From Thermoflexia bacterium (lineage in GTDB: Bacteria > Chloroflexota > Anaerolineae > B4-G1 > SLSP01): a DNA stretch of 43,947 nucleotides. The notes below the pieces were generated by a model. That model searched no databases. It was given only the letters and a program-made list of their open reading frames with translations, and was not told the DNA's origin. A program made the position numbers and the translations under genes. This document shows positions 6,261 through 15,992 of this stretch, piece by piece (the first letter of the stretch is position 1; every line of letters starts with the position of its first letter). The stretch spans positions 1 to 43,947 of the forward strand of contig DUEJ01000014.1 of NCBI GenBank assembly GCA_011192175.1. Reading direction: 5' to 3'.

Positions 6261-6353
6261 GTTGGTTAGATTTTTTAAACTGTTCAGTTAATTAGTAGCT
6301 GCGGAATTGTGGCTATCGCCATCCGCAGGAGACTCCGGGAGGAGAATACCGAT

Positions 6354-9300
6354 ATGCAGGAAACCGACCTGAGAGTTAAGTCGTACGCACAGTTCTCCAG
6401 TGTTTTGGAACTACCGGGCCTCGTGGAAGTCCAATTGAAATCTTATCAGTGGTTGCGAGATGAGGGCTTACGACAGCTCTTTGATGAAATATCACCTATC
6501 GAAAGCTACAATGGTCAGTTAAGCCTCTATTTCCCCGGCCGACGGGCCGAAGAGGCGGAATTTGATTTAGGTTACCGTTTTGTCGATCCTAAATACTCGC
6601 GTCAGGAGTGCGTAGATCGAGATCTGACCTATGCGACCCCCCTTTATGTGGGGGTTGCGTTGGTGAATCGTGAGACTAGTGAGATCGTGCAGCAGGAAAT
6701 CTTCCTGGGCGATCTACCTTTGATGGCCCAGAATGCTACCTTCATCATCAATGGAACGGAGCGGGTAATCGTTAGCCAGTTAATCCGTTCGCCAGGGGTA
6801 TATTTCGATGTGGATGGGGATGGTGGTTACCGTTTGGCGACGGCTAAGATGATTCCTGACCGGGGCGCGTGGATGCAATTTGAGACCCGTAAATCAGGGT
6901 ATTTAACTTTGCGTTTTAATCGTAAGCGGATCATTCCCGTCACGCTCTTCTTGCGGGCGCTGGCGGCCATTGATGATGAATTGCACAGCGATGTATTGAG
7001 TACTGGTACCAATGAGGAGTTACTGGGGCTTTTTGAGGAAGCCGATAACGATCCCGAGCATCCGTGGATTGCGACGACAATGCGTCAGGAACCAGAATTT
7101 GATCTGCGCGATGGTAAATATACGGTGGCCGAGGCTGCATTGATAGAGTTCTATCGCCGCATGCGTCCCGGTGACCCGGCGACCCTGGATAACGCTGAGG
7201 AATATCTTACTTCGCAGCTCTTTGATCCCCAACGGTATAACCTCCAGAAAGTGGGACGCTACAAGCTGAATCAACGTATGGGTCTAAATATCCCCATGGC
7301 TGTCCGGACTATCACTAAAGAAGACCTAGTGGCTTTTGTGCGGCGTATGATCCATATCAATAATGGCGTCGCTGGCCCGGATGATATGGATCATCTGGGA
7401 AATCGCCGGGTAAAGACGGTGGGCGAATTGGTGCAGGCGAAATTGCGCGTCGGCATGGTGCGGATGGAGCGGGTGATCAAGGAACGCATGAGTATTCGTG
7501 ATGACTCTCCCACTCCCGTGAGCCTGATCAACATCCGTCCGGTGGTGGCCGTGATCCGCGAATTTTTTGGCTCCAGTCAGCTATCACAGTTTATGGAGCA
7601 GACCAACCCCTTGGCCAGCCTCACCCATAAACGGACTCTCTCTGCTCTGGGGCCGGGAGGATTGAAGCGTGAACGGGCCGGCTTTGATGTGCGGGACGTG
7701 CATAACAGTCACTATGGGCGTATTTGTCCTATCGAGACTCCGGAGGGACCGAACATCGGCTTGATCGGTCGTTTGGCAACCTATGCCCGCGTGAACGATT
7801 TAGGGTTTATTGAAACGCCCTATCGCCGGGTAATTCGGGTGGTACCCCCCACCCAAGAGAAACTCCGGGGAGAGACGTTGCGCGAAGATGTGCGGGACCC
7901 CGATACTGGAGAGGTGGTGGCCCCAGCCGGCGCGGTGGTAGATACAGCATTGGCCGAGAAAATAGTCGCGTTGCCGCTGAGTGATAGCGTTAAAATTGTG
8001 CCGCACGTGACCTCTGAGATAGATTATCTCTCCGCCGACCGAGAAGAGGTTTATGCTATCGCGCAGGCCAATACTATGCTGGACGAAGGGGGTAATTTTA
8101 TCACCCAACGTGTTTCAGCGCGTAAGGGGGGACAGTTTATTGCCACTTCACCAGAGCGCATAGATTACATAGACGTGGCCCCCTTGCAGATTGTAGGTGT
8201 TTCTGCGGCTTTGATTCCCTTCTTGTCACACGATGATGCCAACCGTGCGTTGATGGGTTCGAACATGCAACGGCAGGGTGTGCCGTTGGTTTTACCGGAT
8301 GCCCCGCTGGTGGGGACCGGCATGGAGCGTCCCGCGGCAGCGAACTCGGGGTTAGTGGTGATTGCTCGCCAATCTGGCGTGGTCATCAGCGCGACGAGTG
8401 AGAGGATTGCGGTGCGCTCTGATGACGGTGAAGTGGAGCGCTACGAGCTGCTTAAATACGTTCGTTCCAACCAGAGCACCTGCTTTAATCAACACCCGAT
8501 TGTTATCAAAGGTCAACGGGTGGCAGCTGGTGATGTTTTGGCCGATGGCTCTTCTACTGAAAAAGGCAACTTGGCCCTGGGGCAGAACGCTCTGGTGGCG
8601 TTTATGTCATGGGAGGGCGGGAACTTCGAGGATGCGATTCTGCTCAATGAGGAGCTGGTTCGCCAAGAAAAATTTACTTCCATTCACATGGAGGAATATG
8701 AACTTGTGGCGCGCGATACCAAACTGGGGCCGGAAGAAGTTACTGCTGAAATCCCTAATGTTTCCGAGAATGCCTTGAGCGACCTTGATGAAGATGGTAT
8801 TATCCGCGTGGGGGCAGAGGTGGGCCCATTGGATATTTTGGTGGGCAAAATTACTCCCAAAGGCGAGAAAGAGCTCACGCCAGAGGAGAAATTACTACGC
8901 GCTATCTTCGGTGAGAAATTACGTGATGTGAAAGATACGAGCATGAAAATGCCCCATGGGGCGCGAGGTAAAGTAGTTGACGTGAAAGTCTTCTCGCGGG
9001 AAGAGTATCGCGATCTGCCCGCGGGAGTGGAGAAGGTGGTACGTGTCTATGTGGCGCAGCGCCGACCGATTACCGTTGGCGATAAGATGGCTGGTCGTCA
9101 TGGCAACAAAGGCGTGATTTCTAACATGGTACCGACGGCCGATATGCCTTATTTGGCAAATGGCCGGGCAGTTGATATGATCCTTAATCCGCTGGGCGTG
9201 CCGGGGCGCATGAATATCGGCCAGGTGTTGGAGACACATCTGGGCTGGGCGGCTGAACGGCTAGGGTTCCATACAGTTACTCCGGTTTTCGATGGCGCAG

Positions 9301-10259
9301 ATGAAGATGAAATTGCTGCTGATATGGCGCGAGCTTGGCTCATTGACAAGGCTGAAGATGAGATTATGGCGCGGGCCTGGAGCTGGTTCAAGGCGCAAGA
9401 ATACGATTTAGGTCAGTTGGAGAGCGATGCTGAGGCGCGCCTCATCTACGTGGCGGCCTGGCTTTCGCGGTTGGGTTATGATTTGGATTTATTGCGCGAT
9501 GATGAGGTCTATGCTCGCCGTTCAGTACTCTCTGAATGGTTACGGGAAGAAGGGTATGATCCCGCTAAGGTGCTGGTTTTTGAGGACGATCCGCGGAAAA
9601 ACAACGAGAAGAAGGAAGCGGATCTCTTAGCGATTGATATCTGTTTGCGTTTATGGATGGAAACGCATGGACAGGAGCTAGGGAATCTCTCCGGTGAAGA
9701 GTTGCGGTTGAAAGCAACAGAGATTAGCATTCGGGAAAATTTATCTCTACCTACGTTAGGCAAGATGCAACTTTACGATGGGAAGACAGGCCGCCCTTTT
9801 GATCAGCCGATCACGGTGGGTGTGGTTTATATGCTTAAATTGCATCACTTGATCGAGGACAAGGTTCACACTCGTTCAACTGGGCCTTATTCCTTAGTGA
9901 CCCAACAGCCATTGGGCGGCAAAGCTCAATTTGGCGGTCAACGGTTTGGTGAGATGGAAGTTTGGGCATTAGAGGCTTACGGGGCGGCTTACGTCCTTCA
10001 GGAGATGCTGACCATCAAGTCAGATGATGTGCAAGGCCGGGTGAGCGCCTACGAGTCCATTGTCAAGGGCTTGCCCATCGAGGAACCGGGTATCCCTGCC
10101 TCTTTCAATGTATTGGTGAAAGAATTACAGAGTCTGGCGCTCGCCGTGGAAGCGGTCACCGATACAGGTGAGGTGTTGCTGTTCGCCCGCGAACGGAAAG
10201 ATGCCAAGCTGCCGAAATTGGGGATGGGGTTGTTGGGGCTGGTCCCTGAACGGCGGTAA
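6354..10259 (+). CDS. rpoB: DNA-directed RNA polymerase subunit beta
   Basis: The beta subunit forms the catalytic core of RNA polymerase with beta'. The frame is open from GTG 6309, but GGGAGGAG at 6338-6345 points to ATG 6354, giving 1301 residues. Landmarks are the rifamycin region ([14 protein letters not shown] then [13 protein letters not shown]), [43 protein letters not shown], and the C-terminal clamp [21 protein letters not shown] charged insert of about 130 residues separates [12 protein letters not shown] from [11 protein letters not shown], as in other Chloroflexota. Residue Thr428 replaces the nearly invariant Arg (E. coli Arg529) that contacts rifamycins. A terminator and the rpsL promoter follow; rpoC is absent here. 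Confidence 0.97.
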   Translation: MQETDLRVKSYAQFSSVLELPGLVEVQLKSYQWLRDEGLRQLFDEISPIESYNGQLSLYFPGRRAEEAEFDLGYRFVDPKYSRQECVDRDLTYATPLYVGVALVNRETSEIVQQEIFLGDLPLMAQNATFIINGTERVIVSQLIRSPGVYFDVDGDGGYRLATAKMIPDRGAWMQFETRKSGYLTLRFNRKRIIPVTLFLRALAAIDDELHSDVLSTGTNEELLGLFEEADNDPEHPWIATTMRQEPEFDLRDGKYTVAEAALIEFYRRMRPGDPATLDNAEEYLTSQLFDPQRYNLQKVGRYKLNQRMGLNIPMAVRTITKEDLVAFVRRMIHINNGVAGPDDMDHLGNRRVKTVGELVQAKLRVGMVRMERVIKERMSIRDDSPTPVSLINIRPVVAVIREFFGSSQLSQFMEQTNPLASLTHKRTLSALGPGGLKRERAGFDVRDVHNSHYGRICPIETPEGPNIGLIGRLATYARVNDLGFIETPYRRVIRVVPPTQEKLRGETLREDVRDPDTGEVVAPAGAVVDTALAEKIVALPLSDSVKIVPHVTSEIDYLSADREEVYAIAQANTMLDEGGNFITQRVSARKGGQFIATSPERIDYIDVAPLQIVGVSAALIPFLSHDDANRALMGSNMQRQGVPLVLPDAPLVGTGMERPAAANSGLVVIARQSGVVISATSERIAVRSDDGEVERYELLKYVRSNQSTCFNQHPIVIKGQRVAAGDVLADGSSTEKGNLALGQNALVAFMSWEGGNFEDAILLNEELVRQEKFTSIHMEEYELVARDTKLGPEEVTAEIPNVSENALSDLDEDGIIRVGAEVGPLDILVGKITPKGEKELTPEEKLLRAIFGEKLRDVKDTSMKMPHGARGKVVDVKVFSREEYRDLPAGVEKVVRVYVAQRRPITVGDKMAGRHGNKGVISNMVPTADMPYLANGRAVDMILNPLGVPGRMNIGQVLETHLGWAAERLGFHTVTPVFDGADEDEIAADMARAWLIDKAEDEIMARAWSWFKAQEYDLGQLESDAEARLIYVAAWLSRLGYDLDLLRDDEVYARRSVLSEWLREEGYDPAKVLVFEDDPRKNNEKKEADLLAIDICLRLWMETHGQELGNLSGEELRLKATEISIRENLSLPTLGKMQLYDGKTGRPFDQPITVGVVYMLKLHHLIEDKVHTRSTGPYSLVTQQPLGGKAQFGGQRFGEMEVWALEAYGAAYVLQEMLTIKSDDVQGRVSAYESIVKGLPIEEPGIPASFNVLVKELQSLALAVEAVTDTGEVLLFARERKDAKLPKLGMGLLGLVPERR

Positions 10260-10271
10260 ATTTCGTAACCT

Positions 10272-10308
10272 AGTGAGAGGCGCTCGCGGGGGGAGCCTCT
10301 CACTATTT
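10272..10308 (+). terminator. Terminator after rpoB
   Basis: AGTGAGAGGC (10272-10281) pairs perfectly with GCCTCTCACT (10295-10304), followed by ATTTT. A ten-base perfect stem just 12 bases after the rpoB stop; the T run is short, so some read-through into the str operon is possible. Confidence 0.75.
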
Positions 10309-10374
10309 TCGAGTGGTGGTCAAAATGTGGTTGATAACGATCTCTTTTCCCTGACAAAATCGATTCGCGAAGGG

Positions 10375-10402
10375 TTGACGTTTTTTACCTTCATGGTAGA
10401 AT
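10375..10402 (+). promoter_or_regulatory. Sigma-70-type promoter of the ribosomal superoperon
   Basis: TTGACG (10375-10380), 16 bases, TAGAAT (10397-10402). It lies between the rpoB terminator and rpsL and is the best candidate for driving the whole rpsL to rpsI block. Confidence 0.7.
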
Positions 10403-10478
10403 TCAGTTTTGCGGGGAGGGGAAAAATAGGTTGAAATCACCCTCGTTAAAATGAATTGATATTTGGGTCGTCAAAAGA

Positions 10479-10505
10479 GGCCATCAGAGTTATGATGGCC
10501 TTGTT
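10479..10505 (+). terminator. Hairpin in the rpsL leader
   Basis: GGCCATCA (10479-10486) pairs perfectly with TGATGGCC (10493-10500), followed by TTGTT. It sits in the transcript from 10375 and 30 bases before rpsL. It may act as an attenuator or as an mRNA-stabilising leader hairpin; the short T run makes full termination unlikely. Confidence 0.5.
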
Positions 10506-10529
10506 CACTGGATTTGGCAGGAGGAGAAG

Positions 10530-10943
10530 GTGCCCACGATTAACCAGTTAGTTCGTAAGGGGCGGGAGCGGGGAGAGAATAGATCTAAGTCGCCCGCTTT
10601 GCAATATAATTATAATTCGCTAAAAGGGAAGCGGGTGCGAGTAAAAGAAGGTAATCCGCAAAAGCGTGGTGTTTGCACTATTGTGCGTACCACTACGCCG
10701 AAAAAACCCAACTCAGCGTTACGCAAGATCGCACGGGTACGCCTCTCGAATCGACTAGAGATTACGGCTTACATTCCCGGCGAAGGACATAACCTACAGG
10801 AACACTCTGTGGTACTCGTGCGCGGCGGACGGGTGAAGGATCTCCCTGGTGTGCGTTACCATATCGTCCGAGGGGTTTTGGACACTAGCGGCGTAGAAGG
10901 CCGGCAGCAGAAGCGGTCCAAGTACGGGGCCAAAAAGGCCTGA
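10530..10943 (+). CDS. rpsL: 30S ribosomal protein S12
   Basis: A 137-residue decoding-centre protein. PKKPNS (residues 57-62) keeps both Lys residues linked to streptomycin sensitivity, and [15 protein letters not shown] and [13 protein letters not shown] are intact. Compared with E. coli it has about 15 extra residues before NPQKRGVCT (residues 27-42), an insert I associate with Chloroflexota. The start is GTG, set by AGGAGGAG just upstream. It is the first gene of the str section, 17 bases before rpsG. Confidence 0.96.
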   Translation: MPTINQLVRKGRERGENRSKSPALQYNYNSLKGKRVRVKEGNPQKRGVCTIVRTTTPKKPNSALRKIARVRLSNRLEITAYIPGEGHNLQEHSVVLVRGGRVKDLPGVRYHIVRGVLDTSGVEGRQQKRSKYGAKKA

Positions 10944-10960
10944 TAGAGGAGGAGCGAAGT

Positions 10961-11431
10961 ATGCCGAGAAGGTATCGTCCAGCTAAGCGGGAAATTGCAC
11001 CTGACATTCGTTATGGGAGTGTGTTGGTTGAGAAATTCATCAACCAGATGATGATGGGTGGGAAGAAGAACCTCTCGCGTCGCATTATGTATGAGGCGCT
11101 GGGTAAAATTGAAGAGCAGTCTGGTAAGCCCGCTCTGGAAATTTTCGAGGAAGCGATGAGCAATGTTGCCCCGACGGTAGAGGTGCGGGCGCGACGGGTA
11201 GGCGGTTCCACTTATCAAGTCCCGGCAGAGGTTAATAGCTATCGCCGGAGGTCCCTGGGTATTCGGTGGTTGCTGTCAGCGGCGCGTAAGCGGGGTGGGC
11301 GGGGTATGTCCAATAAGTTGGCGGCGGAATTTATGGATGCAGCTAAGGGAGTTGGAGCGGCTGTTAAGCGCCGTGAGGAAGTCTATCGTATGGCGGAGGC
11401 CAACCGCGCGTTTGCTCATTTGCGTTGGTAG
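10961..11431 (+). CDS. rpsG: 30S ribosomal protein S7
   Basis: 156 residues, the normal length. It organises the 3' major domain of 16S rRNA in the head of the 30S subunit and touches E-site tRNA. EVRARRVGGSTYQVPAEV and SLGIRWLLSAARKR are characteristic. GAGGAG precedes the ATG. In E. coli S7 represses the str operon by binding between rpsL and rpsG; the 17-base gap here leaves no room for the same structure. Confidence 0.96.
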   Translation: MPRRYRPAKREIAPDIRYGSVLVEKFINQMMMGGKKNLSRRIMYEALGKIEEQSGKPALEIFEEAMSNVAPTVEVRARRVGGSTYQVPAEVNSYRRRSLGIRWLLSAARKRGGRGMSNKLAAEFMDAAKGVGAAVKRREEVYRMAEANRAFAHLRW

Positions 11432-11486
11432 GTTTGGTTTAAGGCTATCGTCGTATAGCGGATAGGCAAAGAGGGATTTAACGACG

Positions 11487-13556
11487 ATGGTTGGTAAGGC
11501 ACATTCACTGGCGAATATCCGAAATATCGGAATTATTGCCCATATTGATGCGGGAAAGACGACGACTACTGAGCGGATTCTCTATTACACGGGGCGTACG
11601 CATCGACTGGGCAACGTTGATGACGGTACCACGGTCACGGATTGGATGGTGCAAGAGCGCGAGCGGGGGATTACCATCACTTCGGCGGCCGTAACGTGTT
11701 TCTGGCGAGATTGTCAGATTAACATTGTTGATACACCCGGGCATATTGATTTCACCGCAGAAGTGCAGCGTAGTTTGCGGGTGTTGGACGGCGGCGTGGT
11801 GATCTTTGATGCCGTGGTGGGAGTTGAACCGCAATCGGAGACGGTCTGGCGGCAGGCGCGCTCATTTGGAGTGCCCTTGGTGGTCTTCATTAACAAGATG
11901 GACAAGCTAGGAGCCAATTTTGAGCACGCGGTTGAGACGCTGCGTGAACGATTGCGAGCCAATCCGATATTAGTTCAATGGCCGATTGGCGCGGAATCTG
12001 GTTTTAGGGGTGTGGTGGACTTGCTGACCTGGCAAGCAATCGTCTGGCAGGATGAGTTGGGGGCAGAGCCGAAAAAAATTCCCATTCCACCAGCTTTGCA
12101 GGCGCGGGCGCGAGCGGCTCGGGAGAGGATGATTGAGACTCTCGTGGAAACTGACGATGTGCTAATGATGCGCTACCTGGAGGGCGAAGAGATTTCGGTG
12201 GCGGATCTGCGGGAAGCCTTGCGCGCGGCAACGATTGCAGGCGATATGCAGCCGGTACTCTGTGGCTCATCATTGAGGAACAAGGGCGTGCAGCCACTGT
12301 TGGATGCAATCGTAAATTATCTACCTTCGCCGGCAGATATTCCTCCGGTGCAGGGCGAGACTAAAAAAGGCATCCGTGAGCGTCCGGCGAATTTAGAGGC
12401 GCCATTGGCGGCACTGATCTTTAAAATTGCTACAGACCCTTACGCGGGACGTTTGGCTTATTTCCGCGTTTACTCTGGAGTGATGCACCAGGGTGAGGTC
12501 GTTTATAATGCGGGCAAGAGAAAGCGGGAGCGGATATCTAGGTTGTTGCGCATGTTTGCCGATCGCCGCGAAGAGGTGGATAAAATAGGAGCGGGTGATA
12601 TCGGTGCCACGGTGGCACTGAAAGATAGCTTCACTGGCGATACCTTGAGTGCGGTTAATGCCCCCATTATTCTGGAAAATATCGATTTCCCGGAGCCGGT
12701 GATTTCGGTGGCAGTTGAGCCAAAGACGGTTGCTGATCAGGCGCGGCTTGATGAGTCACTAGCGCGATTGGCAGAAGAGGACCCTACTTTCAGCGTGCGG
12801 GTGGACGAGGGAACAGGACAAACGCTGCTTTCTGGCATGGGGGAGCTCCATCTGGAAATTTTGGTAGATCGAATGTTGCGGGAATTTAACGTGCAAGCTA
12901 ATGTTGGGCGCCCGCGAGTGGCCTACAAGGAAGCAGTCACGGAATCTGCTTCAGCGGAGATAATTTTCGATCGCATGTTGGCCGGGAAACCGCAATATGC
13001 ACGAGTCGGTATTACGGTATCTCCCTTGCCTGGTGGCGGCGAAGCGCGTTTTGAAGCTGCTTTGTCTGCTACTGATTTTACCAATGATTTTGAGAGTGCT
13101 GTGCGAACGGGCATTATGGGGTCAATGGAGAGTGGCTTTCTGGCGGGTTACCCACTGGTGGGGTTGAAGGTTACATTGGTCTCCGTCGGGGTAGACGAAG
13201 AGAGGTCTACGCAAATGGCCTTCAAAGCCGCAGCAGCTCAAGCGTTGCGAGTGGCGGTCGAAGCTGCCAGTCCGACACTTCTGGAGCCGGTCATGAATGT
13301 GGAAGTTGTTGCTCCTGAGAAGTATGTGGGTGAGGTGCTGGGAGATCTTAATGCGCGGGGAGCTGATATCAAGGCGTTGAACCCACGGGCAGGAGATGTA
13401 CAAGCGGTTCAAGCTTATATCCCTCTGGGGCAAATGTTTGGATATGCAACTGACCTGCGTAGTGCAACGCAAGGGAGAGGGACATTTGCGATGGAGTTTG
13501 ACCATTATGAACCGGTCCCACCTCAGAAGGTAGCTGTTATCCTTTATGGCGGTTAG
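11487..13556 (+). CDS. fusA: Elongation factor G, EFG II-like
   Basis: A 689-residue translational GTPase that drives translocation or, in some paralogues, ribosome recycling. G-domain motifs are complete: AHIDAGKTT, RERGITI, DTPGH, NKMD. Domain IV is unusual. The first tip loop reads LAGKPQYARV (from about residue 498) instead of the canonical GG-GQYG loop, and the second reads VSVGVDEERS (from 565) without the His-Asp motif (E. coli His583 region) that enters the decoding centre. These features recall the divergent EFG II class rather than EF-G1. Position between rpsG and tuf is that of the main fusA. Whether another fusA exists elsewhere cannot be seen. Confidence 0.9.
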   Translation: MVGKAHSLANIRNIGIIAHIDAGKTTTTERILYYTGRTHRLGNVDDGTTVTDWMVQERERGITITSAAVTCFWRDCQINIVDTPGHIDFTAEVQRSLRVLDGGVVIFDAVVGVEPQSETVWRQARSFGVPLVVFINKMDKLGANFEHAVETLRERLRANPILVQWPIGAESGFRGVVDLLTWQAIVWQDELGAEPKKIPIPPALQARARAARERMIETLVETDDVLMMRYLEGEEISVADLREALRAATIAGDMQPVLCGSSLRNKGVQPLLDAIVNYLPSPADIPPVQGETKKGIRERPANLEAPLAALIFKIATDPYAGRLAYFRVYSGVMHQGEVVYNAGKRKRERISRLLRMFADRREEVDKIGAGDIGATVALKDSFTGDTLSAVNAPIILENIDFPEPVISVAVEPKTVADQARLDESLARLAEEDPTFSVRVDEGTGQTLLSGMGELHLEILVDRMLREFNVQANVGRPRVAYKEAVTESASAEIIFDRMLAGKPQYARVGITVSPLPGGGEARFEAALSATDFTNDFESAVRTGIMGSMESGFLAGYPLVGLKVTLVSVGVDEERSTQMAFKAAAAQALRVAVEAASPTLLEPVMNVEVVAPEKYVGEVLGDLNARGADIKALNPRAGDVQAVQAYIPLGQMFGYATDLRSATQGRGTFAMEFDHYEPVPPQKVAVILYGG

Positions 13557-13616
13557 AGCTAAAAGCAATTAGAGATTTTATATAAGTAGAACAAGTAAGC
13601 AAAAGGAGAGAATGTA

Positions 13617-14834
13617 ATGGCTAAGGAGAAATTTGAGCGCACTAAGCCGCATGTGAATGTTGGTACAATTGGTCACATTGATCATGGTAAAACGACGTTG
13701 ACAGCCGCAATTACGCGCGTATTATCAACCAAGGGGTGGTCGTCTTTTAGGGCTTATGATGAAGTAGCGAAGGCAGATGCCAAGATGTTCCGGCGTGACG
13801 CAACCAAGATTCTAACGGTTGCCATTTCCCACGTGGAGTATGAGACTGCAAATCGTCACTACGCGCACGTGGACTGTCCTGGTCACCGTGACTACATTAA
13901 GAACATGATCACGGGCGCTGCGCAGATGGACGGCGCGATTTTGGTGGTTTCTGCGGTTGATGGCCCGATGCCCCAAACCCGTGAGCATATCTTGTTGGCG
14001 CGCCAGGTTGAGGTTCCTGCGATCGTGGTCTTCTTAAATAAGGTTGACTTGATGGATGACCCCGAACTCCTGGAGCTGGTGGAGTTGGAGATTGCGGAGC
14101 TATTGGATTCTTATGGATTTCCCGGTGACGAGATTCCTATCGTGCGTGGTTCTGCGCTGGAGGCGTTGAACTGTGAGAGTAATGATCCTGAGGATCCGGC
14201 CTATGCTTGCATTTGGGAATTGGTGCGGGCGGTTGATGAGTACGTTCCCACCCCGGAACGTGATGAGGATCGACCTTTCTTGATGCCTATTGAGGATGTT
14301 TTCTCCATCAAGGGGCGTGGTACCGTGGTAACTGGGCGTGTTACCCGTGGTACGATGAAACCCAATACGCCGGTGGAGCTGGTCGGGCTAGAAGCGGAAC
14401 CGCGCAATACCGTGGTCACTTCAATGGAGATGTTCCACAAGATTCTGGCCGAGGTCAAAGCTGGTGATAATGCTGGGTTGCTTCTCCGGGGCGTGGGTAA
14501 AGAGGAGGTAGGGCGCGGTATCGTGGTAGCTAAACCTGGCTCTATCAAGGCTAAGAAGCACTTCAGGGCCGAGGTTTATATCCTTAAAAAGAGTGAGGGA
14601 GGGCGACATAAGCCGTTCTTCACCGGTTACAAACCGCAGTTTTACATCCGCACCATGGATGTAACCGGGCAGATCTCCTTGCCAGAAGGTGTGGAAATGG
14701 TGATGCCTGGTGATAACTGTGAGATGGAAGTTGAATTGATCTACCCTGTCGCCCTCGAAAAAGGTGCCCGTTTCGCTATTCGTGAAGGTGGCTTGACGGT
14801 TGGTGCAGGTGCTATCACTGCTGTGTTGGACTAA
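13617..14834 (+). CDS. tuf: Elongation factor Tu, divergent
   Basis: A 405-residue GTPase that delivers aminoacyl-tRNA to the ribosome. GHIDHGKTT, the catalytic His in CPGH, NKVD and GSALEAL are intact. Switch I is changed: after AYD, 23 residues instead of the usual 18 precede HVEYET, and the normally invariant RGIT is KILT (the Mg-binding Thr is kept). Other changes from near-universal residues, in E. coli numbering, are A85R (CPGHRDY), G257S (TSMEMF), T320K (GGRHKPF), T335M and R381L (EGGLTVG). AAAAGGAGAG precedes the ATG. It lies between fusA and rpsJ as usual. It could be a working but fast-evolving EF-Tu or a specialised paralogue. Confidence 0.93.
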   Translation: MAKEKFERTKPHVNVGTIGHIDHGKTTLTAAITRVLSTKGWSSFRAYDEVAKADAKMFRRDATKILTVAISHVEYETANRHYAHVDCPGHRDYIKNMITGAAQMDGAILVVSAVDGPMPQTREHILLARQVEVPAIVVFLNKVDLMDDPELLELVELEIAELLDSYGFPGDEIPIVRGSALEALNCESNDPEDPAYACIWELVRAVDEYVPTPERDEDRPFLMPIEDVFSIKGRGTVVTGRVTRGTMKPNTPVELVGLEAEPRNTVVTSMEMFHKILAEVKAGDNAGLLLRGVGKEEVGRGIVVAKPGSIKAKKHFRAEVYILKKSEGGRHKPFFTGYKPQFYIRTMDVTGQISLPEGVEMVMPGDNCEMEVELIYPVALEKGARFAIREGGLTVGAGAITAVLD

Positions 14835-14861
14835 GCGGGTTAATTTTAACTTAGGTGGTCT

Positions 14862-15170
14862 ATGAGTAAACAGCGTATTCGAATTCGACTTAAGGCGTAT
14901 GATCACAGGTTGCTAGATGAGTCTGCGCTACGTATTGTTGAGGCGGCTGAGCGTACTGGGGTCGGAGTGGTTGGGCCAGTACCTTTGCCGACCAGGAAAG
15001 AGCGTTTTACCCTACGTCGCTCCACCTTTATTGATAAAGACAGTCATGAGCATTTTGAAATCCGTACGCACAAACGGTTGATTGATATTGTGGAACCGGA
15101 TTCGAAAACGATTGATACCCTGATGCGGCTTAATATGCCCGCGGGCGTGGATATTGAGATAAAGCTCTAA
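14862..15170 (+). CDS. rpsJ: 30S ribosomal protein S10
   Basis: 102 residues, standard length. [17 protein letters not shown] opens the protein, and [17 protein letters not shown] and [12 protein letters not shown] are the conserved core. It sits in the 30S head and is also the NusE antitermination factor. It opens the S10 section and is followed by a 169-base structured gap before rplC. Confidence 0.96.
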   Translation: MSKQRIRIRLKAYDHRLLDESALRIVEAAERTGVGVVGPVPLPTRKERFTLRRSTFIDKDSHEHFEIRTHKRLIDIVEPDSKTIDTLMRLNMPAGVDIEIKL

Positions 15171-15179
15171 GTGTTGTGT

Positions 15180-15328
15180 CTGGGACTTAGCTCCCAGCGA
15201 TATTCCTGGTTTATTACTCTCCCCCCTGGTGGATTTGCCGTTGGGGCAAAGACCCCGGGGGGATGGTGTGAACTGGACTCAGGGATGATGCGGTGGATTG
15301 GATTAAGAGGCTGGCAGTCCCAGGGAGG
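15180..15328 (+). promoter_or_regulatory. Structured leader between rpsJ and rplC
   Basis: CTGGGACT (15180-15187) has two exclusive partners: a local one, TCCCAG (15192-15197), and an exact distant one, AGTCCCAG (15316-15323), which abuts the GGGAGG ribosome-binding region of rplC. Between them CCCCCC (15221-15226) pairs with GGGGGG (15257-15262), enclosing TTTGCC (15234-15239) with GGCAAA (15245-15250). The distant pairing could hide the rplC start region. This resembles a ribosomal-protein autoregulatory leader, but no known class was matched. Confidence 0.55.
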
Positions 15329-15339
15329 CAGTAAGGAAG

Positions 15340-15990
15340 ATGAAGAGTATTTTAGGGAAGAAAGTGGGGATGACCCAAGTGATCATGAAGTCTGGCGAAG
15401 TAGTGCCGGTCACTGTGGTGGAAGCTGGCCCCTGTTATGTGGCTCAGGTGCGGACGGAAGAACGCGATGGCTATCGCGCCGTGCAGTTGGGTTACGTGGA
15501 GGCGAAGCCCAAGCACCTGACTAAGGGGCAGCGAGGGCATTTGGAGAAAAATGGTATTCCGGCGCTGCGTTATTTGCGCGAAATTCGCACGAATGAAGAT
15601 GAGGAATACGAAGTAGGGCAGATTATCAAGATTGATATTTTCCAGCCCGGTGAACGGGTGGATATTGTGGGTATTTCTAAGGGGCGAGGTTTTGCCGGTG
15701 TGGTGAAGCGTTATGGCTTTGCTGGCGGGCCGAAAACCCACGGGCAATCTGATCGCCAACGGGCGCCAGGTTCTATTGGGGCTTGTGCTTCGCCCGGTCG
15801 TGTATGGAAGGGCATGCGGATGCCCGGACACATGGGCGCCAAACGTGTAACTTCTCAGAATATTGAAGTAGTTGTGGTTGATCCTGAACGCAATCTCATT
15901 GCTGTCAAGGGCAGTGTCCCCGGACCGAATGGGGGATTGGTGCAGGTGAAACCCACTCGCAAACAGCGAGTGCGGAAGGGAGGTAGGTAA
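15340..15990 (+). CDS. rplC: 50S ribosomal protein L3
   Basis: 216 residues, normal length. The start KSILGKKVGMTQ and the block GPKTHGQSDRQRAPGSIG followed by MPGHMGAKRVTSQN near the peptidyl-transferase centre are diagnostic. L3 binds 23S rRNA early in assembly. Its start region lies next to the switchable pairing in the upstream gap, so it may be the regulated cistron. rplD follows two bases later. Confidence 0.96.
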   Translation: MKSILGKKVGMTQVIMKSGEVVPVTVVEAGPCYVAQVRTEERDGYRAVQLGYVEAKPKHLTKGQRGHLEKNGIPALRYLREIRTNEDEEYEVGQIIKIDIFQPGERVDIVGISKGRGFAGVVKRYGFAGGPKTHGQSDRQRAPGSIGACASPGRVWKGMRMPGHMGAKRVTSQNIEVVVVDPERNLIAVKGSVPGPNGGLVQVKPTRKQRVRKGGR

Positions 15991-15992
15991 CG

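Noticed and set aside
10700-10720. Streptomycin-resistance change in S12
   Set aside because: The PKKPNS segment is wild type; the 15-residue insert lies before it and looks lineage-typical.
15171-15524. Plus-strand open frame of 117 residues over the rpsJ-rplC gap
   Set aside because: It overlaps rplC in another frame and its sequence looks like translated structured RNA, with no family match.
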